This document shows, piece after piece, positions 7,850 to 13,962 of a DNA stretch of 26,219 nt. This DNA is from an uncultured Collinsella sp. (GTDB taxonomy: Bacteria > Actinomycetota > Coriobacteriia > Coriobacteriales > Coriobacteriaceae): the NCBI GenBank assembly GCA_902464495.1, contig CABQJK010000027.1, forward strand, positions 1 through 26,219, read 5' to 3'. The notes under the pieces were generated by a model. It worked only from the letters and a program-made list of their open reading frames with translations. It had not been told where the DNA came from and ran no database searches. Positions within the stretch are counted from its first letter, which is position 1. Each line of letters opens with the position of its first letter. The translations under genes and the position numbers were made by a program.

Positions 7850-8121
7850 GGTGCCTCCTTGGCGCAACTGGTTAGACAGTAAGACATGCGACTTGTATAT
7901 TCCCAGACTTTGCGTGCATAAACCAGTCGAAAACGCCGAGCGCCCTTGCATCATCGGCTAACGGTGGAGAAACGTCACTTTATTAAGATAAAGCAGGCTA
8001 GACGGGCCGCACGAAGGGACGTTGGACCCTTCAACCAACCTCAACGCTTGATCAACGTTTATGCATACGCCGTTGGTATGTTTAATGAGATCTACCTTGA
8101 ACGAAGGGGCCTTTCCAACAG
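7850..8121. other. Gene-free stretch between pepD and the clpC terminator
   Basis: This must hold the pepD promoter, but only weak hexamers are visible, for example TATACA on the minus strand near 7895-7900. A short hairpin, GAAGGG (8013-8018) with CCCTTC (8027-8032), has no T tract. No credible coding sequence or known riboswitch was recognised. Confidence 0.5.
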
Positions 8122-8148
8122 AAAAAGGGCGCTCCTTTGGAACGCCCT
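8122..8148 (-). terminator. Rho-independent terminator of clpC
   Basis: On the minus strand AGGGCGTTCC pairs with GGAGCGCCCT around an AAA loop (10-bp stem with one G-T wobble), followed by five T. It lies 26 bases after the clpC stop. Confidence 0.9.
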
Positions 8149-8174
8149 CGTGGACACAAGGTTTTTGTTACGCC

Positions 8175-10817
8175 CTACAGCGCGCCAGAGCCGGCTTGCA
8201 TCATGCCGCCGGGGCCCGAGGTCACGCCGCCGCTCACGGGCGCGGCGTTGCCGGTGTGCGGTGCCGCCGGGGCGGTATCACCACCGAGCGTGCCCGCCGG
8301 ACGCGGTGCCGGGATCTCGCCCGTGCCGTGGCTAAAGACAAACTTGCCATCGACCACGTCGCACAGGACGGTATCGCCCTCGCCCCACTCGCCGGCCAGT
8401 AACTCCTCGGACAGCGGGTCCTCGATGAGCTTTTGGATCGCACGACGCAGCGGGCGTGCGCCATTGGTGAGGTCGGTGCCCTCGGCCACGATCTTGTCGT
8501 AAGCCGCATCGGTGAGCTTGATGTTCATACCGTTGGCAATCAGGCGCTGACGCAGGTCGTCCACCAGCAGGTGTGCGATCTTGGTCAGGTTCTCGCCCGA
8601 GAGCTTCTGGAACACCACGATGTCGTCGATACGGTTGAGCAGCTCGGGGCGGAACAGGCGCTTGAGCTCGCCCATCGCACGGCCCTTAATCTCGCTCGAG
8701 GTAAGGCCCTGCTCGCCGGTGGTGCCAAAGCCAACGCTTGCATCCTGCGCAATCTCGCGGGCGCCCACGTTGGACGTCATGATAATCACGGTGTTGCGGA
8801 AATCGACCGTCTTGCCCTGGCTATCGGTCAGGCGGCCCTCCTCCAGCACCTGCAGCAGGATGTTGAAGATGTCGGGGTGCGCCTTCTCGATCTCGTCGAA
8901 CAGCACGACCGAGTACGGGTGACGACGCACAGCCTTGGTAAGCTGGCCGCCCTCGTCGTGGCCCACATAACCCGGAGGGCTACCGATGAGCTTGGAGACC
9001 TCGAACTCGCTGCCGAACTCCGACATGTCGAAGCTGATGAGCGCATCCTTGCTGCCAAAGAGGTACTCGGCGAGTGTCTTGGCGAGCTCGGTCTTGCCCG
9101 TGCCGGTGGGGCCCAGGAAGATAAAGCTGCCGCCGGGGCGACGCGGGTCCTTGAGCGGCGAGCGGCTGCGGCGCACGGCCTTGGCAACGGCCTCGACAGC
9201 CTCGTCCTGACCGATGATGCGCGTCTTGAGTACGCTTTCGGCCTGCAGCAGGCGACGGCTCTCGCTCTCGGTAAGCGAGGACACCGGCACGCCCGAGGTC
9301 ACGGACACGATGTCGGCAATCTGGCTCACGTCAATGGTGAGCGGGCTGGCATCGAGCTCAGCCGTCCAGGCGGCCTTGGCCTCGGCGAGCTCAATCTCGG
9401 CAGCCTTCTGCTGCTCGGTGATCTCGGCGGCCTTGTTCATGTCGTCGCTCTCGGTGGCCTCCTGCGCGGCGGCCTTGAGCTCCTCGATGCGATGCTCGGC
9501 CTCGCGCACCGGCTCGGGCGCGCGATTCGCGGCGATGCGAGCGCGAGCACCGGCCTCGTCGATGAGGTCGATGGCCTTATCGGGCAGGAAGCGATCCTGG
9601 ATGTAGCGGTTGGAGAGGTTCGCGGCGGCCTCGATGGCACCCTGCGTATAGCGCACATGGTGGTGCTCCTCGTAGCGCGGCTTGAGCGCGGTCAGGATCT
9701 TGACCGTGTCCTCGACGCTCGGCTCCTCGACATCGATGGTCTGGAAGCGACGCTCGAAGGCCGGGTCCTTGGTGAGGTACTTGCGGAACTCCTCGGCCGT
9801 GGTGGCACCGATAATCTGGAAGGCGCCGCGCGCGAGCACCGGCTTGAGCATGGAGCTCGCGTCGATGGAGCCCTCGGCGGAACCGGCACCGATGATGGTG
9901 TGCATCTCATCGATAAACAGGATGACGTCGTCGGCCTCGGTTGCCTCCTGGATCACGTTCTTGAGGCGTTCCTCGAACTCACCGCGATACTTGGCGCCCG
10001 CAACGAGACCCGGCAGGTCGAGCGTCCAGATGTTCTGGTTCATGAGGTTCTCGGGCACGTTGCCGGCGGCGATCTGCTGGGCCAGACCCTCGACGATAGC
10101 CGTTTTGCCCACGCCGGGGTCGCCTAGAATAAGCGGGTTGTTCTTGGTGCGGCGCGAAAGGATCTCCATCATGCGCTGGACTTCCTTTTCGCGACCGATC
10201 ACGGGGTCGAGCTCACCGTCACGCGCCTTCTGCGTGAGGTTGGTCGCGAACTGCTTAAGCGTATCGGTACCGCTCCCCTTTTGCTGGGAGGCATCCGAGC
10301 CGCTAAAGAACGGCAGGCCCGTACCGGGACGACCAGCACCGGCGCCAGCGAGCGGACGCTTCTTATCCTGGTCCTTGGCGGTGAGTTTCTCGATAGCCTT
10401 TTTGATGGAGGCGGACGACACACCCAGGCGCATGAGGATGTCCATGGCCATGCCGTTGCCCTCTTCGACGATGCCGATCAGCAAGTGCTCGGTCGACACG
10501 TAGGTCTGGTTGTTCTCACGCGCCACGCGGAAAGAACGCTCCATCACACTGATGACGAGCGGCGTAAAGGCGAGCTTGGCGGCCTCGGTCTCCTCGCTGG
10601 GCTCGGGAACCGTGGTCTGGACCTCTTTGAGGGTATCCATGATGTCGTCGTAGGAGATATCGAGCGAGCGCAGCGCCTCGGCGGCAATGCCCTCGTCCTC
10701 CTTGGCAAGCGCGAGCAGCAGATGCTCGGTGCCCACCTTATTTGAGTGAAGATCGAGCGCCTCCTGCTTGGCCATGGACATGACCTTGCGCGCACGATCG
10801 GTAAAACGGTCTAACAT
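8175..10817 (-). CDS. clpC: ATP-dependent Clp protease unfoldase ClpC
   Basis: Hexameric AAA+ unfoldase that feeds substrates to ClpP. The 880-residue protein begins with two Clp_N repeats (about 1-145). A Gly/Lys-rich linker leads to the first AAA+ domain with Walker A GDPGVGKTAIVEGLA and Walker B VILFIDEMHTI. A short UVR-like middle region (about 420-460) is the ClpC hallmark and is far shorter than the ClpB coiled coil. The second AAA+ domain has GPTGTGKTELAKTLAE and VVLFDEIEKAH. A VGF tripeptide in the DASVGFGTTG loop fits the ClpP docking loop. The last 50 or so residues are an unusual Gly/Pro/Ala-rich tail. The ATG has AGAGGA upstream. No McsAB or CtsR gene adjoins, unlike Bacillus. Confidence 0.97.
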   Translation of the reverse strand: MLDRFTDRARKVMSMAKQEALDLHSNKVGTEHLLLALAKEDEGIAAEALRSLDISYDDIMDTLKEVQTTVPEPSEETEAAKLAFTPLVISVMERSFRVARENNQTYVSTEHLLIGIVEEGNGMAMDILMRLGVSSASIKKAIEKLTAKDQDKKRPLAGAGAGRPGTGLPFFSGSDASQQKGSGTDTLKQFATNLTQKARDGELDPVIGREKEVQRMMEILSRRTKNNPLILGDPGVGKTAIVEGLAQQIAAGNVPENLMNQNIWTLDLPGLVAGAKYRGEFEERLKNVIQEATEADDVILFIDEMHTIIGAGSAEGSIDASSMLKPVLARGAFQIIGATTAEEFRKYLTKDPAFERRFQTIDVEEPSVEDTVKILTALKPRYEEHHHVRYTQGAIEAAANLSNRYIQDRFLPDKAIDLIDEAGARARIAANRAPEPVREAEHRIEELKAAAQEATESDDMNKAAEITEQQKAAEIELAEAKAAWTAELDASPLTIDVSQIADIVSVTSGVPVSSLTESESRRLLQAESVLKTRIIGQDEAVEAVAKAVRRSRSPLKDPRRPGGSFIFLGPTGTGKTELAKTLAEYLFGSKDALISFDMSEFGSEFEVSKLIGSPPGYVGHDEGGQLTKAVRRHPYSVVLFDEIEKAHPDIFNILLQVLEEGRLTDSQGKTVDFRNTVIIMTSNVGAREIAQDASVGFGTTGEQGLTSSEIKGRAMGELKRLFRPELLNRIDDIVVFQKLSGENLTKIAHLLVDDLRQRLIANGMNIKLTDAAYDKIVAEGTDLTNGARPLRRAIQKLIEDPLSEELLAGEWGEGDTVLCDVVDGKFVFSHGTGEIPAPRPAGTLGGDTAPAAPHTGNAAPVSGGVTSGPGGMMQAGSGAL

Positions 10818-10852
10818 GCTAGTTCCTCTTAGACGAGCTAGTTTTTCAAACG

Positions 10853-10880
10853 CAAAGCGCCGCCCCGCGGCAGCGCTTTG
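10853..10880 (-). other. Stable hairpin in the clpC leader
   Basis: A 12-bp stem with one G-T wobble (10853-10864 with 10869-10880) around a four-base loop, 35 bases before the clpC start codon. It lacks a T tract, so it is probably a leader stem rather than a terminator. A TATACT -10-like hexamer lies just upstream on the minus strand at 10899-10904, without a clear -35. No CIRCE or CtsR heptad repeats are seen. Confidence 0.5.
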
Positions 10881-11003
10881 GTCTCTTTACCCATATGGAG
10901 TATATGTTAACCGTTGGGACCTTTCCCACCTGTAGCCGCGCGACAACGTCTACAAAAAAGGAATCGCTCGGGTCCGTTTGGCGGTTTGGTTTTGAGTTGC
11001 TAT

Positions 11004-11597
11004 CTAGCAGGCGGGCTCGATGTCCATAGCCTCGGCAACGTCGCCGGCGGCATCGGCGGCGGGAGCGCCCGGCATGCGCACGAGCTCCATATGCTGCTCT
11101 TCAAAAACCGTACCCATGGGGAAGGCGCGACGGAAGACAAAACGGGCAACCGGGCCGGCAACCAGCAGGTTCCAGGGCAGAGCCATGACAAAGTTGCGCG
11201 GAATGTTGATGAGCCACATCATCGGCAGCATCTGCAGGTTTGCGAGCGGACCGCCGGGCATGTGGAACAGGCCCTCGCAGGCGCCGTAGAGTGACATGAT
11301 GACGACCATCGGAACGACCATGCAGGAGCTGATGGCAAGCGTCATGGCACGCGGCGAGCTCTTGCCCGGCGTGACCAGGCACTTAAAGGCAAAACCCTTG
11401 GCGAGCGGGCTGGCAACGAACCAGTCGCAGCACATGGCAAAGACGTAGGCAACGGGGAAGCCGAGCCATGCAGCGGCAATGACCTCGCCGCTGATGGCCC
11501 CGTGCTGCAGGGCAACGTTGTAGATGCTCATCCAGAGCACCATGCAAAAGCACATGATAAAGGTGAACAGCAGGCTCTCTCGTTTGTTGATAGGCAT
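11004..11597 (-). CDS. Membrane protein with two DUF2798 repeats
   Basis: Function unknown. The 197-residue protein has four hydrophobic helices in two related pairs. The first pair covers about residues 8-75 (FTFIMCFCMVLWMSIYNVAL, then WLGFPVAYVFAMCCDWFVA ending in SPLAKGFAF). The second covers about 85-170 (a helix ending SLYGAC, then NFVMALPWNLLVAGPVARFVF). Both pairs end in the (A/G)-P-(L/V)-A-(K/R)-x-x-F signature typical of DUF2798, so this looks like an internal duplication. The C-terminal 40 residues are soluble and acidic. The ATG at 11595-11597 is favoured because AAAGGA lies upstream; a longer frame has no site. A T-rich run at 10954-10959 may end the transcript, but the stem before it is poor. 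A terminator-like hairpin sits in the leader. Confidence 0.75.
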   Translation of the reverse strand: MPINKRESLLFTFIMCFCMVLWMSIYNVALQHGAISGEVIAAAWLGFPVAYVFAMCCDWFVASPLAKGFAFKCLVTPGKSSPRAMTLAISSCMVVPMVVIMSLYGACEGLFHMPGGPLANLQMLPMMWLINIPRNFVMALPWNLLVAGPVARFVFRRAFPMGTVFEEQHMELVRMPGAPAADAAGDVAEAMDIEPAC

Positions 11598-11640
11598 GAA
11601 GGGCAGGTTCCTTTCTGTGTTGCGCCGCGGTGCCGCCAAC

Positions 11641-11691
11641 AAAAACGGACGGGCAAGATGGAGTTACTAGGACTTCATCTCGCCCGCCCGT
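11641..11691 (-). terminator. Terminator-like hairpin in the leader of the DUF2798 gene
   Basis: On the minus strand the long imperfect stem 11682-11691 with 11645-11654, extended by AGATG/CATCT (11656-11660 with 11676-11680), is followed by five T. It stands 44 bases before the DUF2798 start codon. It could end the upstream thrE transcript or act as an attenuator; no ligand-binding class was recognised. Confidence 0.7.
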
Positions 11692-11727
11692 GTTACGTGC
11701 GTCTGCGACTACTTATGTGGTGAAACC

Positions 11728-11736
11728 AGCCTAGCA
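11728..11736 (-). promoter_or_regulatory. Possible extended -10 for the DUF2798 gene
   Basis: TGC followed by TAGGCT on the minus strand fits an extended -10 element. It would give a leader of about 125 bases that includes the terminator-like hairpin. The -35 region is unconvincing. Confidence 0.25.
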
Positions 11737-11806
11737 CGAAAACCCCGCGCTTCGTAAGCGTTGAGTTTGTGGAGATGCAGGGCACCAATAATCCCCCGAC
11801 CCCATA

Positions 11807-11873
11807 AGTTGCGGTGGAATACGGACTGTTTTGACCCTTTAAGCAGCAATTCAGTCCCTATTTCACCGCAACT
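11807..11873. repeat. Intergenic palindrome, 22-base arms (REP-like)
   Basis: Arms 11807-11828 and 11852-11873 match as inverse complements at 20 of 22 positions, the rest being a wobble and a mismatch, around a 23-base loop. There is no T tract. It lies beside a second palindrome (11877-11909), both between thrE and the DUF2798 gene. It resembles repetitive extragenic palindromes; copy number in the genome is unknown. Confidence 0.65.
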
Positions 11874-11876
11874 CAT

Positions 11877-11909
11877 TTGGTGCAAAGCAACCTGTCCCCC
11901 TTGCACCAA
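11877..11909 (-). repeat. Palindrome with GGGGACAGG loop abutting the thrE stop
   Basis: TTGGTGCAA (11877-11885) and TTGCACCAA (11901-11909) form a 9-bp stem. The 15-base loop reads GGGGGACAGGTTGCT on the minus strand. The element starts at the base next to the thrE TAA and could double as its 3' end hairpin. The loop core recurs at 13743-13755 and 19637-19649 with unrelated stems. Confidence 0.7.
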
Positions 11910-13478
11910 TTAGCTGGTGTGGCGCCAGCGAGGGTCGGTGAGCGTACGCGCCACACCCAGGCCAACGGGCAAAAACGCCACGATGAGCACTGCACGCACA
12001 AACCAGCCGAGCATATTGACCGTGTCGAAGGTGCACATGTAATACATCGAGCGATACAGGTACAAGCCCGGCACCATAATGACAATCGACGGCACCGTGA
12101 GGGCGATACGTGGGTAGGTGAGCTTGATTTCGGCTAAGCTCGCGAGCAGCCCCGATACCAACGCGCCGGTAAACGCAGCCGCCTCAGGAGGCATGCCCGC
12201 ACTCAGACCCAGGAAGGGAAACAACGTCGGCGCATCGACGAGCGTAAGGCGCAAGGTATTAGACACGGCGCCGATGAGCCCTGCCGCCGCTGCCATCTTT
12301 ACCGGACTGTTGAACATAACCGAGAAGCCAAATACTCCGACAAAGCTCATCACCACACGCAAGAGTGTAAGAGCCAACGGTGAGAGCCCGAGCGGGGCAA
12401 AGTCATCCGGCGCCAGTCCCACACACTCGGCAACCATCCAGCCTACGAGGGTCGCCATCACAATAATCGACACGGCATACGAAAGACGCTCAATGCCGCT
12501 TCGCATATCAAGCTTAGCGATGTCGAGGCCTGCCGTAATGAGAGGAAAGCCGGGAATCACAAAGAGCATGGCGCCGATATAGCCTTCTTGGTGCGACATT
12601 GCCCCCGGTATGACCTGGCCAAGACCGAGCAATGCCAGCAGATACGAGACGCAAGCGAGTGCAACGCCGATCGTCAGCGCGCTAAACTGGCCAAGGCCCT
12701 GCTTAAGGACATGCGAGCGAGCGAAATTGCCAACGCCTGCGCCGACAAATGTACAGGCCATCTCGATCGGGCCGCCGCCGAGCAAAAATACGAAGGAGGC
12801 GCAGGCAAAGGCAGCCGCCAACCCTTGCTGCCACGAGGCATAATCGGGCTTTGAACTCTCGACGGTTTTGAGCATCTCGTGGTATTCATGCACCGTAAAG
12901 TGGCGGCCATACGTCTCGATTTCCTTTAAGAAGCTCTCCATCATCCAAATGCGATGGGTATTGACTCCCGTTGTGGGCAGGCTGACGACCTCGTTAAAAC
13001 AGTGGCCGTCTTCGATGCAGGTGCACTCAAACGACAGGAGACTCAGGTCGACGTGAATCGTGACGCCGAGTACGGCAGCAACACGATTCATGGTATCGCG
13101 CACGCGCCAGGCACCTGTTCCGCTTGCCAGCATAAGCATACCGGTGCGGCAGATGATGGATGATTTATCGGTGAGCGGTGCATCGACGGCAAGTTCATCG
13201 CCTGCCGTTACGATCTGGCGCCAGTCAGTTTTCATATGGAGCGCGCCGGCACGGACACCATGGTGCATGGGGGCTCTTGAAAGCAACGAATCATGGTGCG
13301 AAAGCTGTGGGGGTTCCGTCGATTCGACCTCGTCCTCGTCGGGCTCTTCATCAACAAGGTCGAAAGCATCGAGCGCCGCCGGCTCGCGACGATCTATCAG
13401 TTCCTCGTCCTCATCATCAAAATAGTTGAACTGATCGAGCATGTCCTCTTCGATCGCGCGCTCGCTCGCATCGTCCAT
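11910..13478 (-). CDS. Threonine/serine exporter family protein (ThrE-like)
   Basis: Probable inner-membrane exporter of threonine, serine or related small molecules. The 522-residue protein joins the two halves of the family in one chain, as in Corynebacterium ThrE. A cytoplasmic domain (about 105-215) holds LMLASGTGAWRVRDTMNRVA, close to the family ASGAGTWRVE-type signature. About ten hydrophobic helices then fill residues 215-510. The first 80 residues are strikingly acidic (DDEDEELID, DEEPDEDEVEST) and lie outside the family core. The ATG at 13476-13478 is supported by GGGAG seven bases upstream, so the acidic tail is probably translated; a later ATG near residue 82 is the alternative. 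The gene appears monocistronic. The substrate is inferred from the family only. Confidence 0.85.
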   Translation of the reverse strand: MDDASERAIEEDMLDQFNYFDDEDEELIDRREPAALDAFDLVDEEPDEDEVESTEPPQLSHHDSLLSRAPMHHGVRAGALHMKTDWRQIVTAGDELAVDAPLTDKSSIICRTGMLMLASGTGAWRVRDTMNRVAAVLGVTIHVDLSLLSFECTCIEDGHCFNEVVSLPTTGVNTHRIWMMESFLKEIETYGRHFTVHEYHEMLKTVESSKPDYASWQQGLAAAFACASFVFLLGGGPIEMACTFVGAGVGNFARSHVLKQGLGQFSALTIGVALACVSYLLALLGLGQVIPGAMSHQEGYIGAMLFVIPGFPLITAGLDIAKLDMRSGIERLSYAVSIIVMATLVGWMVAECVGLAPDDFAPLGLSPLALTLLRVVMSFVGVFGFSVMFNSPVKMAAAAGLIGAVSNTLRLTLVDAPTLFPFLGLSAGMPPEAAAFTGALVSGLLASLAEIKLTYPRIALTVPSIVIMVPGLYLYRSMYYMCTFDTVNMLGWFVRAVLIVAFLPVGLGVARTLTDPRWRHTS

Positions 13479-13606
13479 CCCGGTGCTCCCTTCCTATCGG
13501 CTAACCCCCATCCTAGGCAGCGACGACTAAAGGAAACATAAAAGAGACGGCTGTCATGCGCGCCATGTGCTCAATAACCGATGCATCGGTGAACCCTCAT
13601 CGACTC

Positions 13607-13670
13607 GAGAGTGGATAATCTCCCGTTTTGAGCCCGCATGCAAACCAAAAGTGGGAGATTATCCACTCTC
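13607..13670. repeat. Long perfect inverted repeat, 18-bp arms
   Basis: GAGAGTGGATAATCTCCC (13607-13624) and its exact inverse complement (13653-13670) enclose a 28-base loop in which TTTTG (13626-13630) and CAAAA (13646-13650) extend the stem by five pairs. No T tract follows on either strand. The 128 bases between the thrE start and this repeat hold a 12-base palindrome (13579-13590) but no gene. Confidence 0.8.
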
Positions 13671-13681
13671 ATTCTGCGGCC

Positions 13682-13735
13682 AGTCGTTGGGGACGTTCTT
13701 AAACGACCAGTCATTTAAGAACGTCCCAAACGACT
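13682..13735. repeat. Inverted repeat with 22-base arms
   Basis: Arms 13682-13703 and 13714-13735 are inverse complements at 21 of 22 positions around a ten-base loop. Each arm contains the GGGACGTTCTTAAA block. A second palindrome follows directly, which gives a compound repetitive element. Confidence 0.75.
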
Positions 13736-13775
13736 ACTCATTTAAGTCTGTCCCCAATGAGTGTCCCCAATGAGT
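13736..13775. repeat. Palindrome with GGGGACAG loop plus tandem 13-base repeat
   Basis: ACTCATT (13736-13742) pairs with AATGAGT (13756-13762) around a loop reading GGGGACAGACTTA on the minus strand. GTCCCCAATGAGT then occurs twice in exact tandem (13750-13762 and 13763-13775), so the loop and 3' arm have been duplicated once. Confidence 0.7.
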
Positions 13776-13819
13776 GCACGACAGCCAAGGCAACGCCGAT
13801 GTTTTGGCAATGACAGCGA

Positions 13820-13918
13820 AAGCCCGCCAGAGCGAGCAAGGTGCCTTGAAGCAAGGCGGCATTGACCTTCTGGTCATGCCGCCGAAGCTGAAAGGCAGAT
13901 TGCCGCTCTGGCGGGCTT
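13820..13918. repeat. About 100-base nested stem-loop element
   Basis: An outer 15-bp perfect stem joins AAGCCCGCCAGAGCG (13820-13834) to its inverse complement (13904-13918). Inside are three smaller hairpins: CAAG/CTTG (13837-13848), a 12-bp stem with one bulge (13855-13867 with 13872-13883), and GGCA/TGCC (13894-13904, sharing one base with the outer stem). The shape is cloverleaf-like. It may be a miniature mobile or REP-type element, or a structured RNA; the sequence does not decide. No open frame of interest lies inside. Confidence 0.6.
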
Positions 13919-13930
13919 GCAGCGTCAACT

Positions 13931-13960
13931 GGTTACGCGGTTTGGTAAAACCGCGTAACC
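13931..13960 (-). terminator. Hairpin directly after lysS
   Basis: GGTTACGCGGTTT (13931-13943) and its exact inverse complement (13948-13960) form a 13-bp stem around a four-base loop, two bases after the lysS stop. There is no T tract, so it may protect the 3' end rather than terminate alone. Confidence 0.55.
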
Positions 13961-13962
13961 CC

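Noticed and set aside
8013..8032. Possible T-box or terminator upstream of pepD
   Set aside because: The GAAGGG/CCCTTC hairpin lacks a T tract, and no T-box sequence (GGGTGGNACCGCG type) or specifier loop is present.
8433..10127. 564-residue open frame on the plus strand
   Set aside because: Antisense to clpC. The composition is what a GC-rich gene gives on its opposite strand, and no family motif or ribosome site is seen.
10818..10920. CtsR or CIRCE operator before clpC
   Set aside because: No GTCAAA heptad repeat and no CIRCE inverted repeat were found; only a GC-rich leader hairpin is there.
13567..13773. 68-residue frame with a repeated SFKxVPN pattern
   Set aside because: The peptide repeat comes only from translating the intergenic palindromes; no ribosome site.
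13607..13775. Possible CRISPR array
   Set aside because: Units are palindromes of different sequence with no uniform repeat-spacer spacing and no cas genes nearby.
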